DNA of 64,000 bases, from positions 434,001-498,000 of the forward strand of contig NZ_JACDUR010000001.1 in NCBI RefSeq assembly GCF_013761175.1, read 5' to 3'. Positions 48,122-56,318 of this stretch are shown piece after piece. How positions within the stretch are numbered: position 1 is the stretch's first letter; the number at the start of each line of letters is the position of its first letter. The notes beneath the pieces were generated by a model. That model did not search any database and was not told the DNA's origin. It saw only the letters and a list, made by a program, of their open reading frames with translations. This DNA comes from Nonomuraea soli (lineage in GTDB: Bacteria > Actinomycetota > Actinomycetes > Streptosporangiales > Streptosporangiaceae). A program made the translations under genes and the position numbers.

Positions 48122-48151
48122 ATGCTAGAAACCGGTGTTTACGCAGGCCAA
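48122..48151 (-). promoter_or_regulatory. Promoter of ddaH-rocD
   Basis: On the minus strand TTGGCC (48146-48151) and TAGCAT (48122-48127) form a -35/-10 pair with an 18-base spacer, about 50 bases before ATG 48071. Confidence 0.55.
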
Positions 48152-48190
48152 GCACTACAGCTTGCGTGTTGGCGCGGGTCTGTTGCGTTT

Positions 48191-48676
48191 CTAGGCGGGG
48201 TTTGCGGATCCGTTGCGTTCCACCGGGACGGCCGTGCCCGGGGTGGCGTCGACCAGGCGTGAGAGCACGATCGCCGACTTCGTCCGCACCACGAACGCCT
48301 CGGCCGCGATGCGTTCGATGACCCGCTCGACGTGGCGCACGTCTGTTGCGCGGATGTGGAGCAGGGCGTCGGCCTCGCCGGTGATGGTGGCCGCGCTCAC
48401 CACTTCCGGGAACCGCATGACGGCCAGGGCGATGTCGGAGGGTTTCGTCTTGCCCGCGCAGAAGAGCTCGACGTAGGCCTCGGTGGTCCAGCCCAGGGCC
48501 TGGGGGGAGACGCGGGCGCTGAAGCCGGTGATCGCGCCCGACTCGCGCAGGCGGTCGACGCGGCGCTTGACAGCCGAGGCGCTCAAGCCGATGGCCGCCC
48601 CGATGTCGGCATATGTCGCCCGGGCGTCCTCGACGAGCGCGCCGATGATGTCACGATCCAGCCGATCCAGTTCCAC
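48191..48676 (-). CDS. Lrp/AsnC family regulator
   Basis: The protein has 161 residues from GTG 48676 (VELDRLDRDIIGALVEDAR). Helix-turn-helix: YADIGAAIGLSASAVKRRVDRLRESG. The C-terminal RAM/ligand domain (about 65-145) includes ITGEADALLHIRATD. An ATG at 48709 would add 11 residues, but TATACA at 48685-48690 looks like a -10 box placed for a leaderless GTG. It lies directly upstream of ddaH-rocD on the same strand and probably controls them. Confidence 0.88.
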   Translation of the reverse strand: MELDRLDRDIIGALVEDARATYADIGAAIGLSASAVKRRVDRLRESGAITGFSARVSPQALGWTTEAYVELFCAGKTKPSDIALAVMRFPEVVSAATITGEADALLHIRATDVRHVERVIERIAAEAFVVRTKSAIVLSRLVDATPGTAVPVERNGSANPA

Positions 48677-48684
48677 GAGAGTCC

Positions 48685-48690
48685 TGTATA
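48685..48690 (-). promoter_or_regulatory. -10 box for the Lrp gene
   Basis: TATACA (minus strand) ends eight bases before GTG 48676, consistent with a leaderless or near-leaderless start. Confidence 0.4.
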
Positions 48691-48726
48691 CCGCTTGTCG
48701 CGCACCCATGACGCCCCGAGGCGGGC

Positions 48727-49674
48727 CTACCGGCTCTCGCCCGGCAGCACCTCGGCTCCGAGCTGCGGGAAGACCTTCGACACCTTGCTCAGCAGGTAGT
48801 CGCCGTAGGTGCCGGTGAAGGCCCGCAGGTCCTGGCCGTCCCACCGGGCCCGCCCGCCGGGCGTGTACGGCAGAGGCGGCACCTCGCAGTCCCACCCGGG
48901 ATCGAAGAAGAACGGGAAGCTCAGGCGCTCGTTGCCGCTCAGGTTGCGCACCCGGTGCGGCGTCGAGCGGTAGAGGCCACCCGTCAGCTTGTCGAGCATG
49001 TCGCCGATGTTGCACACGAACGTGCCCTCGATCGGCGGGGCCTCGATCCAGCCGTCGCGGGTGTGCACCTGGAGCCCGGCGTTGTCGTCCTGGAGGAGCA
49101 GGGTCAGCAGGCCGTAGTCGGTGTGCTCGCCCACACCCCAGCCGTCGGCGTCGGGTTCGCTCGGCGGGTAGTGGAAGACGCGGAACAGGACGGTGGGGTC
49201 GGCGGTGTAGCCGGTGGAGAAGTAGCCGGGGTCCAGGCCCAGGCTGCGGGCGATGCCGCTCATGACCCGCTGGGCCGTGCGGGTCATGACCTCCAGGTAC
49301 TCCAGGACGGCCGGCCCGAGCTCGGGGACCTGCTCCGGGAAGAGGTTGGGGCCGCGCAGCGGCAGCCCTGACGCGGGCTCCTCCCTGCCGAAGTAGACGC
49401 CCTCCTTGAGGTCGGGCCTGCCGGAGGTCAGCTCGCCGCCGACCGGGAAGAAGCCGCGCCAGGCCCGGCCGCCGCGCTCCATCGAGATCTCGGCCTTGAC
49501 GTGCTCGGGGAGGTCGAAGAAGCGCCTCGCGGCCGAGTCGAGCCGCTTGATCAGCTCGGGTGGTACGCCGTGGCCTGACAGGTAGAAGAAGCCGTTGTCG
49601 CGGCAGGCCTGGCCGATCTGGTCGGCGACCTGGTCGTCGGGCTGGCTCAGGTCGATCACGGGGAGCGTGCTCAT
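48727..49674 (-). CDS. Fe(II)/2-oxoglutarate-dependent oxygenase (isopenicillin N synthase family)
   Basis: This non-heme oxygenase has 315 residues. The N-terminal DIOX_N part has [11 protein letters not shown] and [12 protein letters not shown]. The iron site is [11 protein letters not shown] (His-x-Asp) plus the distal His in RSTPHRV, and RLSFPFF is the 2-oxoglutarate Arg-x-Ser. Substrate unknown; relatives hydroxylate or cyclise small metabolites. It is divergent from the alpha/beta hydrolase. Confidence 0.9.
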   Translation of the reverse strand: MSTLPVIDLSQPDDQVADQIGQACRDNGFFYLSGHGVPPELIKRLDSAARRFFDLPEHVKAEISMERGGRAWRGFFPVGGELTSGRPDLKEGVYFGREEPASGLPLRGPNLFPEQVPELGPAVLEYLEVMTRTAQRVMSGIARSLGLDPGYFSTGYTADPTVLFRVFHYPPSEPDADGWGVGEHTDYGLLTLLLQDDNAGLQVHTRDGWIEAPPIEGTFVCNIGDMLDKLTGGLYRSTPHRVRNLSGNERLSFPFFFDPGWDCEVPPLPYTPGGRARWDGQDLRAFTGTYGDYLLSKVSKVFPQLGAEVLPGESR

Positions 49675-49714
49675 GAAGTGAATTATCGTCGGGCGAGACC
49701 CGCTGCAGGGCCGC

Positions 49715-49720
49715 TAGCGT
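49715..49720 (+). promoter_or_regulatory. -10 box for the hydrolase at 49727
   Basis: TAGCGT ends six bases before ATG 49727, suggesting a leaderless transcript. The same hexamer precedes the leuA leader peptide. Confidence 0.45.
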
Positions 49721-49726
49721 ATTCGC

Positions 49727-50308
49727 ATGTTCCCGGAGAAGATCCATGGCGCCGCCACCCGGATCGTCGGTGACCCGTCGCGGGTGGCGCTCCTGCTGCC
49801 CGGCCGTGGGTACAGCGTGGCCAGGCCGCTGCTCCACTACGCGCGCAAGGTGCTGCTCGCCCACGACTGGACCGTGCAGGAGATCTGGTGGGAGGTGCCG
49901 GAGGATCTCTCCGTCGACGACAGCCCGGCCTGGGTGGCCGGCCAGACGCGGCGGGCGCTCGATCGGGAGGACGCCGGGAGCGTCATGCTGGTGGGCAAGT
50001 CGCTGGGCACTCTCGCGGCGCCCCTCGCCGTCGAGCGCGGGCTGCCCGCCATCTGGCTGACGCCGCTGCTCCACATCGACGGCATGGCGCGCACGCTCGG
50101 GCTGTCCACCGCGCCGACCCTGCTCATCGGCGGCACCAACGACGCGTCCTGGCCGCCGGGGGCCGCCGAAAGGACCGGGCAGGAGTACCTGGAGTTGCCG
50201 GGCGCCGATCACGCGCTGGAGCTGATGGGCGACCCGCTGGGCTCGGTGGAGCACCTGGCCAGGGCGACGGCGGCCATGACGGCCTTCGTCGGAGGCCTCG
50301 GCCGGTAA
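49727..50308 (+). CDS. Small alpha/beta hydrolase
   Basis: The protein has 193 residues. The nucleophile elbow is GKSLG (Ser about 91), the acid Asp lies in GTNDASW and the His in ADHALEL, so the catalytic triad is intact. It is a compact KANL3/Tex30-like hydrolase with no lid and no signal peptide. Substrate unknown. Confidence 0.85.
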   Translation: MFPEKIHGAATRIVGDPSRVALLLPGRGYSVARPLLHYARKVLLAHDWTVQEIWWEVPEDLSVDDSPAWVAGQTRRALDREDAGSVMLVGKSLGTLAAPLAVERGLPAIWLTPLLHIDGMARTLGLSTAPTLLIGGTNDASWPPGAAERTGQEYLELPGADHALELMGDPLGSVEHLARATAAMTAFVGGLGR

Positions 50309-50320
50309 GGAGAACCCTGC

Positions 50321-50932
50321 CTAGCTCTCCCGGGCGCGCATCCAGGGGCCGAGTGCCGTGTCGGTGGCCTCGGTCATGCGGCGGCGCGTGGTGTCGAGGT
50401 CGTCGCCAGCCTCCTCCAGCAGCACCTGCAGCGCTCCCGTGATGGCCCCGACGAACGCGCCCACCAGGGCCGCGGCGCCCACCTCGTCGAGCTCCTCGGG
50501 AAAGGCGGCGTGCAGGTGCCGGGCGATCTCGCGCTGCGCGTCGAGCTGCAACTGCAGTCCGCGCCCCCGCACGGCCGGCACGGTCCGGATCAGCCGCATC
50601 CGCAATGCCGCCGTGCGCCCCACCATGTCGTCGCTGTCGCGGTTGGCCTCGCGCAGCGCCCTCAGCAGCACGTCCGCGGGCCCGTCGTCGGCCGCGCGCG
50701 TCGCGATCGCCTCGAGGACGGCCACGATCCGCCCGTCGCTCTCCGGCCAGAGCACCTCCTCCTTGCTCGCGAAGTAGCTGAAGAACGTCCGGCTCCCGAT
50801 CTCGGCCGCCTCGGCGATGTCGGCGATGGTGGTGCCGTCGTAGCCGCGCTCCTCGAACAGTTCCACCGCGGCCTCGACGATCGCGCGCCGGGTGCGGCGG
50901 CGCTTGCGGTCCCGCAAGGTCAGTTCAGCCAT
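50321..50932 (-). CDS. TetR family regulator of the flavin monooxygenase
   Basis: The protein has 203 residues. The helix-turn-helix is TTIADIAEAAEIGSRTFFSYFASKEEVL; the rest is an Ala/Arg-rich ligand domain. It is divergent from the monooxygenase gene with only 75 bases between the starts, and the inverted repeats at 50955-50993 are its likely operators. Confidence 0.9.
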   Translation of the reverse strand: MAELTLRDRKRRRTRRAIVEAAVELFEERGYDGTTIADIAEAAEIGSRTFFSYFASKEEVLWPESDGRIVAVLEAIATRAADDGPADVLLRALREANRDSDDMVGRTAALRMRLIRTVPAVRGRGLQLQLDAQREIARHLHAAFPEELDEVGAAALVGAFVGAITGALQVLLEEAGDDLDTTRRRMTEATDTALGPWMRARES

Positions 50933-50954
50933 GCCGCAACCCTATCGCAGGCGA

Positions 50955-50993
50955 TGCAATGCTGCATTCATTGCAAATCTGCATTGAGTGCAG
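50955..50993. promoter_or_regulatory. Inverted repeats between TetR and monooxygenase genes
   Basis: TGCAATG at 50955-50961 and CATTGCA at 50969-50975 form a perfect 7-bp inverted repeat (7-base spacer). CTGCA-TTGAG-TGCAG at 50979-50993 is a second palindrome. They cover TTGCAA (50971-50976) and the spacer up to TACTGT (50995-51000), the probable monooxygenase promoter. Confidence 0.65.
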
Positions 50994-50994
50994 T

Positions 50995-51000
50995 TACTGT
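50995..51000 (+). promoter_or_regulatory. -10 box of the monooxygenase gene
   Basis: TACTGT with TTGCAA 18 bases upstream; it ends seven bases before ATG 51008, so the message is probably leaderless. Confidence 0.5.
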
Positions 51001-51007
51001 CGTGCCC

Positions 51008-52117
51008 ATGACAACCGTTCTGATCTCAGGAGCAGGCATCGCCGGCGGCACCCTCGCCTACTGGCTCGCCCGCCACGGCTACGAGCCCACGATCGTGGAG
51101 CGCTCGCGCGGCCGGCGCTCCAGCGGCAACCCCGTCGACGTGCGTGCTCCCGCCCGTGACGTCGCCGAGCGCATGGGCCTGCTGCCCCGGCTGCGCGAGG
51201 CCGCGACCAGGGTGAACCGGCTGACCTTCGTCGACAGCCAGGGCCGGCGGGTCGCCGGCATGCGCATGTCGCCGTCCGACATCGAGCTGCCCCGCTCCGA
51301 CCTGGCGCGCATCCTGTCCGAGGCCGGCCAGGACGACACCGGCTACCTCTACGACGACACCATCACCTCGATGCGCCAGGACCCCTCAGGCGTGGAGGTG
51401 ACCTTCGAGAATGCCGCTCCCCGCCGCTTCGACCTCGTCGTCGGCGCCGACGGCCTGCACTCGGCCGTGCGCCGCCTGGCCTTCGGCCCGGAGGAGCGCT
51501 TCGCCTCCCACCTGGGCATGTACGTGGCCACGCTGCCCATCACCGGACTCGACCTGGACCCCACCGAGGTGACCATGCACAACACGCCGGGCCGGGCCGT
51601 GGCCCTTCATCCCGGCGCCGGTCAGCCGGGGGCCGCCTTCATGTACCGCGCGCCCGCCGTGCCCGGGCTCGACCACCGCGACACCGCGCGGCACAAGGAG
51701 ATCCTGGCCGCCGCATACGCCGGCGCCGGCTGGCGCGTGCCGTACCTCCTGGAGCAGGTACGGCACGCCGACGATCTGTTCTTCGACGCCGTCAGCCGGG
51801 TACGCCTCGACACCTGGTCCGCCGGGCGGGTCGTGCTGCTCGGTGATGCGGCCTCGTGCGTGTCGCTGTTCGGCGACGGCTCCACCCTGGCCATGGCCGG
51901 GGCCTTCACGCTGGCCGAGGCCCTCGCCGCGCATCCGCGCGACCACGGCGCCGCCTTCCGTGCCTACGAGACCCGGCACCGGGTGCTGGCCGACCCCAAG
52001 CAGCGCCTCGTCGCCCCGGCGTCCCGGCTGCTCGTCCCCGCGACCGGATACGGCATCGCCGCGCGGAACGCGGGAGCCCGCCTGCTGTCGGCGGCCTCCC
52101 GCGCTCGCGCGGCGTGA
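51008..52117 (+). CDS. FAD-dependent aromatic-type monooxygenase
   Basis: This group A flavoprotein hydroxylase has 369 residues. The N-terminal dinucleotide loop is SGAGIAGGTLAYWLARHG, then GADGLHSAVRR (DG motif) and VVLLGDAASC (GD motif). It is related to enzymes that hydroxylate or inactivate aromatic or polyketide compounds. With the adjacent TetR it looks like an inducible detoxification pair; the inducer is unknown. It ends five bases from the convergent esterase gene. Confidence 0.9.
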   Translation: MTTVLISGAGIAGGTLAYWLARHGYEPTIVERSRGRRSSGNPVDVRAPARDVAERMGLLPRLREAATRVNRLTFVDSQGRRVAGMRMSPSDIELPRSDLARILSEAGQDDTGYLYDDTITSMRQDPSGVEVTFENAAPRRFDLVVGADGLHSAVRRLAFGPEERFASHLGMYVATLPITGLDLDPTEVTMHNTPGRAVALHPGAGQPGAAFMYRAPAVPGLDHRDTARHKEILAAAYAGAGWRVPYLLEQVRHADDLFFDAVSRVRLDTWSAGRVVLLGDAASCVSLFGDGSTLAMAGAFTLAEALAAHPRDHGAAFRAYETRHRVLADPKQRLVAPASRLLVPATGYGIAARNAGARLLSAASRARAA

Positions 52118-52121
52118 TGTC

Positions 52122-53243
52122 CTACGGCTGGTGGAAGGCCACCTCGGGGTTGTCCTTCGTGGGCGCGTCGAGCAGCGGCTCGTTCTCGCCCTTGAGGTGC
52201 CGGTCGAAGAAGGCGCCCACGTAGGCGCGCGGGATCTCGCCCGAGCGCTTGCCCGACAGCGGCGCCGCCGGGTCGACCATGCCGAGCTGGGCGCCCAGCA
52301 CCGGCAGGTCGACGAAGCTGAGGTGCCCGGTGTCCTTCACCGTCAGCCAGCGCTTCCATCCGCCGAGCCGCTGCCACGAACGGTCCCACGAGGCGTCCAC
52401 GCCGCCGGGGGAGTGGCCGCTGCGCGTGCCGACCATCATGAAGGGCCGCTTGAGGCCGTCGACCGGGGTGAAGAACGTGCCGTCGAGGTTGACGCCCGCG
52501 CGCACCCGGCGATCCTCCGCCATGACCCGCGCGGCCGTGTTGCCGCCGATGGAGTGCCCCGCCATGCCGATGCGGCTCCTGTCGATCATCTTCGCGTACG
52601 GCCAGGCGGACCGGGGGCCCGTCAGCCGGTCGAGCAGGAACGACACGTCCTTGGCCCTGCCCTCGGCGACCTCGGCCAGGCCGCCCTCCTTCACCTTGTC
52701 GCAGGCCACGCAGGTGGTGATCCTGCCTCCGGGGAAGGCCGTGCCGTACGACTCGTTGGCGTGGTCCACGGCCGCGACGACGTAGCCGCGGCTGGCCAGG
52801 TCCTCGGCGAGGCCGGTGAGCAGGCCGCGGGGCAGGGTGAAGCCGGGCGACAGCACGACCAGCGGGTGGCGGCCACGCGCCGGGGCGGCCCCGGCCTTCG
52901 CGTTGACCTTGGTCGCGCTGACCATCTCGGCCGCGCCGGGCTGGTCACGCTTCTGCCCCTTCAGCAGCAGGCGCGCCTCCTCGATGGTCATGTACGGGGC
53001 GGTCGCACCGCCGCCCGGCAGGGCCGGGTAGTACATCGACACCATCAGCTCGCGCGGGCCCTTCCCGGTCCACGGGTCGACCCGGTCACGGTCCACGAGG
53101 TGCAGCACCTCACGCCCGACCGGGCTCTGCCCGGTCACGGCGGGAATCTCCAGCTGGACGGCGGCCTGTGCGGGAGCGGCGGCGACGGTCCCCGCGGCGA
53201 TCAAAGCGGCGGCCAGTGCGGTGGTGAGGGTCTTCTTCGTCAT
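52122..53243 (-). CDS. Secreted alpha/beta hydrolase (PAF-acetylhydrolase/chlorophyllase-like)
   Basis: The protein has 373 residues from ATG 53243 (MTKKTLTTALAAALIAAG), with a Sec signal peptide ending near AQA at about residue 27. Nucleophile: GHSIGGNTA; acid Asp in NLDGTFF; His in DTGHLSFV. CVACDK may form a disulfide. It is an exported esterase or lipase-like enzyme of unknown substrate. The upstream ATG at 53294 would precede the signal. Confidence 0.85.
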   Translation of the reverse strand: MTKKTLTTALAAALIAAGTVAAAPAQAAVQLEIPAVTGQSPVGREVLHLVDRDRVDPWTGKGPRELMVSMYYPALPGGGATAPYMTIEEARLLLKGQKRDQPGAAEMVSATKVNAKAGAAPARGRHPLVVLSPGFTLPRGLLTGLAEDLASRGYVVAAVDHANESYGTAFPGGRITTCVACDKVKEGGLAEVAEGRAKDVSFLLDRLTGPRSAWPYAKMIDRSRIGMAGHSIGGNTAARVMAEDRRVRAGVNLDGTFFTPVDGLKRPFMMVGTRSGHSPGGVDASWDRSWQRLGGWKRWLTVKDTGHLSFVDLPVLGAQLGMVDPAAPLSGKRSGEIPRAYVGAFFDRHLKGENEPLLDAPTKDNPEVAFHQP

Positions 53244-53316
53244 GGGGAAGAAGCTACGGATCACCCCCGGGGCCCCGGCACTGACGAAAGTCAACCCGGG
53301 GCCCTGCCGTTGGTCA

Positions 53317-53436
53317 CCAGTCTTCGCGCGCCCGGTCTTCGCGCGCCCGGCCTTCGTGCGCCTGGCCTTCGTGAACCCGGTCTTCGCGCACTCGGCCTTC
53401 GCGCACTCAGGTGTCGCGCGCCCAGGTCTCGCGCAC
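53317..53436. repeat. 15-bp tandem repeat, about eight copies, across the 3' end of the hydrolase gene
   Basis: Units of the type CCGGTCTTCGCGCGC follow each other at 53317, 53332, 53347, 53362, 53377, 53392, 53407 and 53422 with scattered substitutions. Copies 53407 and 53422 encode the last residues and stop of the leftward hydrolase gene; the other six lie past its stop codon in the same frame. Confidence 0.9.
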
Positions 53437-54237
53437 CCAGTCGAGCGCCTCGGGGGCCGTGCGCAGGATGGAGATGTGCCCGTCGTCCGCGCCCGTCCGC
53501 GCGAGCGCGCCGGGGATGTGGCCGGCCAGCCAGCGGCCGTGCGCGGCGGGGATCACCCGGTCGCGGTCGCCGTGCACCACCAGCGTAGGAACGGCGATCC
53601 GCGCGGGGTCGAACCCCCACGGCGCGACGTAGGCCAGGTCGTCGTCGATCAGGGCTCCAGGACCGTTGTCCATCGCCGCTCCGACCACGCTGCCGAACCA
53701 CGCCCACTCCTGGTCGAGGGCCGCGTGGTCGCCGGGCGTGAACATCTCCGGGTCGTACTCCGCGACCGCCTCGTGGGCTTCCTTGGCCTCCCGGCCCCGG
53801 GCCGCCGCGCGTAGCGACGCCACCCCCGACGGGGTCATGCCGCCGAACCAGTCGAGCCCCTCCGCGTCGTAGGGAGCCGGGCTCGACACGCTCACGACGG
53901 CCCGCACCCGGCCCGGTGACAACGCCGCGCAGGCCAGCGCGTGGGCCCCGCCGCCCGAATGCCCCATCACCACGTAGTGCTCCAGGCCCAGCTCGGCGGC
54001 GACCCGCTCGGTGTACGCCGCGGCCGAGGCGATGTCGCGGCCCGGACTCGGCGTCGAACCGCCGTAGCCGGGGCGGTCGTAGGAGATCCAGCGCACCCCG
54101 GGAAGGAACAGCGGCCGCGGCGGGGCGCCGATGTTGGGGGTGCCGTGGTGCCAGAAGACCGGGATCTCGCCCGTCCGCGTGTCGTAGACGTGCAGGATCC
54201 GGCCTTCGCCCAGGTCGAGATCGAATTCGGCGGTCAT
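53407..54237 (-). CDS. Alpha/beta hydrolase with a repeat-derived C-terminus
   Basis: The protein has 276 residues. The oxyanion segment is FWHHGTPNIGAPP, the nucleophile GHSGGGAHAL, the acid Asp in HGDRDRVIP and the His in DDGHISIL, so it is a complete triad. The last residues (VRETW, ARDT) are units of the 15-bp repeat. The TGA at 53407-53409 falls where a TGG would keep the frame open for six more units until TGA 53314-53316, so the protein may have been longer. Substrate unknown. Confidence 0.87.
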   Translation of the reverse strand: MTAEFDLDLGEGRILHVYDTRTGEIPVFWHHGTPNIGAPPRPLFLPGVRWISYDRPGYGGSTPSPGRDIASAAAYTERVAAELGLEHYVVMGHSGGGAHALACAALSPGRVRAVVSVSSPAPYDAEGLDWFGGMTPSGVASLRAAARGREAKEAHEAVAEYDPEMFTPGDHAALDQEWAWFGSVVGAAMDNGPGALIDDDLAYVAPWGFDPARIAVPTLVVHGDRDRVIPAAHGRWLAGHIPGALARTGADDGHISILRTAPEALDWVRETWARDT

Positions 54238-54262
54238 CCGCGCAGTGTAGGACGCGCCACCG

Positions 54263-54742
54263 TCAATTCGCCCTGCGCACCTCGAACTGGAAGCAGCCGA
54301 ACTCCACCGCCCTCACGTGCACGACGGCCACGCCCGGATCCTCGAAGAGCTCCTTCAGCGCCACCTCGGGGTCCTCGCCCTTGGCCAGGTACTCGCCCCC
54401 GGCGATCGTGCCCTGCGCGGTGTAGGCCCGCATCATGCGGTGCGCGGTGTGCGCCGCGGGCCAGCCCGCCTCCCGCGTGCCCTCGCACGGCTCCGCGTGC
54501 ACGAAGATCGGCCCCACCTCGTCGTAGGCGCCGGGATCCACGCCGGTCTCCGCCGCCCACCTGCGCAGCGGGGCGTAGGACAGCAGCGCCACCCGCTCGC
54601 CCGGCCGCGCCTTCGTCAGGCAGCAGCGCAGCGGGCTGCCGCCCTCCTCGTCCACCTTGACCACCGGCCGGCGTCCCGCGTCGTCCGTCTCCAGCAACGT
54701 TCGCACCACATCCGGGTGGATAGCTCTGACCTTGAGTTCCAT
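54263..54742 (-). CDS. DUF1203 family protein
   Basis: The protein has 159 residues from ATG 54742 (MELKVRAIHPDVV). The pattern CCLTKARPGERVALLSYAPL, VGPIFVHAEPC and VHVRAVEFGCFQFEVRR is the DUF1203 core. The function of the family is unknown. It is divergent from the TOBE-domain regulator, with about 146 bases between; that region has TAGGCT near 54857 as a possible -10 for the rightward genes. Confidence 0.88.
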   Translation of the reverse strand: MELKVRAIHPDVVRTLLETDDAGRRPVVKVDEEGGSPLRCCLTKARPGERVALLSYAPLRRWAAETGVDPGAYDEVGPIFVHAEPCEGTREAGWPAAHTAHRMMRAYTAQGTIAGGEYLAKGEDPEVALKELFEDPGVAVVHVRAVEFGCFQFEVRRAN

Positions 54743-54888
54743 ACCTCGATGGTCGCCCCGCAACCACGGGGGCGCTGGCGGGATCCGGACCTGTCATGGC
54801 CCGCCAGGGGGCGCCGTGTGCCACGGCCGCCCATACGAGGCAGGATGGGCGTCTAGGCTCGCATGTGCGAAAGGTGTGGTGAGGGCTT

Positions 54889-55392
54889 GTGACGACGTTC
54901 CGGATCAGCGAGGCCGCTGCCCTGCTGGGGGTCAGCGCCGACACCGTGCGCCGGTGGGTCGACGCGGGCAGGCTGGCCGCCGAACGCGACGAGCACGGCC
55001 ACCGGCAGGTCAACGGCGCCGACCTGGCGGCCTTCGCCCGCTCCCAGGTGGGCGCCGGTGAGGACGGCGTACGGTCCTCGGCGCGCAACCGCTTCCGCGG
55101 GATCGTGACCGAGGTGATCCGCGACGCGGTGATGGCGCAGGTGGAGATCGCGGCGGGTCCGCACCGGGTGGTGTCGCTCATGAGCCGCCAGGCCGCCGAC
55201 GAGCTGGGGCTGGAGCCGGGGGTGGTGGCCGTGGCGGTGATCAAGTCCACCAACGTGGTCGTCGAACTCCCCAGCCACGACCGCGCCACAGGACAGGACC
55301 GCGCCACAGGACAGGACCGCGCCACGGGTCACGACCGCGCCACGGGTCACGACCGCGCCGCCGCTCACGATCGCGGCGCCGGCCAGGTGTGA
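54889..55392 (+). CDS. MerR-like HTH / TOBE-domain molybdate-type regulator
   Basis: The protein has 167 residues from GTG 54889. Residues 4-50 are an excisionase/MerR-type helix-turn-helix (FRISEAAALLGVSADTVRRWVDAG). Residues 65-130 are one TOBE/Mop domain (ARNRFRGIVTEVIRDAVMAQVEI, VVAVIKSTNVVVE) expected to bind molybdate or tungstate. The tail (131-167) is six units of DRATGQ type encoded by an 18-bp repeat. It overlaps modB (GTGA) and probably regulates it. Confidence 0.88.
   Translation: MTTFRISEAAALLGVSADTVRRWVDAGRLAAERDEHGHRQVNGADLAAFARSQVGAGEDGVRSSARNRFRGIVTEVIRDAVMAQVEIAAGPHRVVSLMSRQAADELGLEPGVVAVAVIKSTNVVVELPSHDRATGQDRATGQDRATGHDRATGHDRAAAHDRGAGQV
55279..55386. repeat. 18-bp tandem repeat, six copies, in the TOBE regulator tail
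   Basis: The unit GACCGCGCCACAGGACAG starts at 55279, 55297, 55315, 55333, 55351 and 55369, with the later copies more diverged. It encodes DRATGQ, DRATGQ, DRATGH, DRATGH, DRAAAH and DRGAGQ. Confidence 0.95.
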
Positions 55393-56318
55393 GGGGACAC
55401 GCGGTGGCAGGTCCCGACAAACGACCACCCGGTGCGCCCGGCACACCCGAGCCTGGCGGGTCGTCCGCGGAACGCGGCCCGGCCGGAGCCGACGCGGCAG
55501 CCGGGCGGCTCGAACCCGGGCAGCTCAAACCGGGGCGGCTCAAGGCCGGGCGGTTGCCGTGGATGCTGGTGGTGCCGGCCGTGCTCGGGCTGGCGTTCCT
55601 GGTCCTGCCCCTGGCCGGTCTGCTGGTCAGGGCCCCGTGGTCGACCCTGCCGCAGCGCCTGGCCGAGCCGCAGGTGCTGGAGGCCCTGCGGCTCTCCCTG
55701 GTCACCGCCACCATCGCCACCGCCGTCTGCCTCCTGCTCGGCGTGCCCCTGGCCTGGCTGCTGGCCAGGGTGGAGTTCCCCGGCCGCCGCCTGGTGCGGG
55801 CGCTGGTGACCGTCCCCCTGGTGCTCCCCCCGGTGGTGGGCGGCGTCGCCCTGCTGCTGGTCCTGGGACGGCGCGGCCTGATCGGCCAGTGGCTGGAGAG
55901 CACGTTCGGCGTCACCCTGCCCTTCACCACGGCCGGGGTGGTCGTCGCCGAGGCGTTCGTGGCCATGCCGTTCCTGGTCATCAGCGTCGAAGGTGCCCTG
56001 CGTGGCGCGGATCGGCGCTTCGAGGAGGCCGCCGCCACCCTGGGAGCGTCGAGGATGACGGTCTTCCGCCGGGTGACCCTCCCGATGATCATGCCGGGCG
56101 TCGTCGCGGGGGCGGTGTTGTGCTGGGCGCGGGCGCTGGGTGAGTTCGGCGCGACGATCACCTTCGCGGGCAACTTCCCCGGCACCACGCGGACCATGCC
56201 CCTGGCCGTCTACCTGGCGCTGGAGACCGAGCCCGAGGCGGCGATCGTGCTCAGCCTGGTCCTGCTGGCCGTCTCGGTGATCATCCTGGCCAGCCTGCGC
56301 GACCGGTGGCTGTCGTGA
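55389..56318 (+). CDS. modB: Molybdate-type ABC permease ModB
   Basis: The permease has 309 residues. After an unusual about 55-residue Pro/Gly-rich cytoplasmic extension, five to six helices follow. EEAAATLGASRMTVFRRVTLPMIMPG is the EAA loop that touches the ATPase, and ALGEFGATITFAGNFPGTTRTMPLAVY is typical of ModB/CysT. GTG 55389 overlaps the regulator stop; the extension contains a 15-bp repeat (GRLEPGQLKPGRLKAGRL). It pairs with ModC; no modA is found in the window. Confidence 0.9.
   Translation: MRGHAVAGPDKRPPGAPGTPEPGGSSAERGPAGADAAAGRLEPGQLKPGRLKAGRLPWMLVVPAVLGLAFLVLPLAGLLVRAPWSTLPQRLAEPQVLEALRLSLVTATIATAVCLLLGVPLAWLLARVEFPGRRLVRALVTVPLVLPPVVGGVALLLVLGRRGLIGQWLESTFGVTLPFTTAGVVVAEAFVAMPFLVISVEGALRGADRRFEEAAATLGASRMTVFRRVTLPMIMPGVVAGAVLCWARALGEFGATITFAGNFPGTTRTMPLAVYLALETEPEAAIVLSLVLLAVSVIILASLRDRWLS
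55506..55550. repeat. 15-bp tandem repeat, three copies, in the modB N-terminus
   Basis: Units CGGCTCGAACCCGGG (55506), CAGCTCAAACCGGGG (55521) and CGGCTCAAGGCCGGG (55536) encode the repeat LEPGQ/LKPGR/LKAGR in the ModB extension. Confidence 0.85.

Noticed and set aside
53317-53436. CRISPR-like array
   Set aside because: The units are contiguous 15-mers with no spacers and continue a coding frame, so this is a tandem repeat, not CRISPR.
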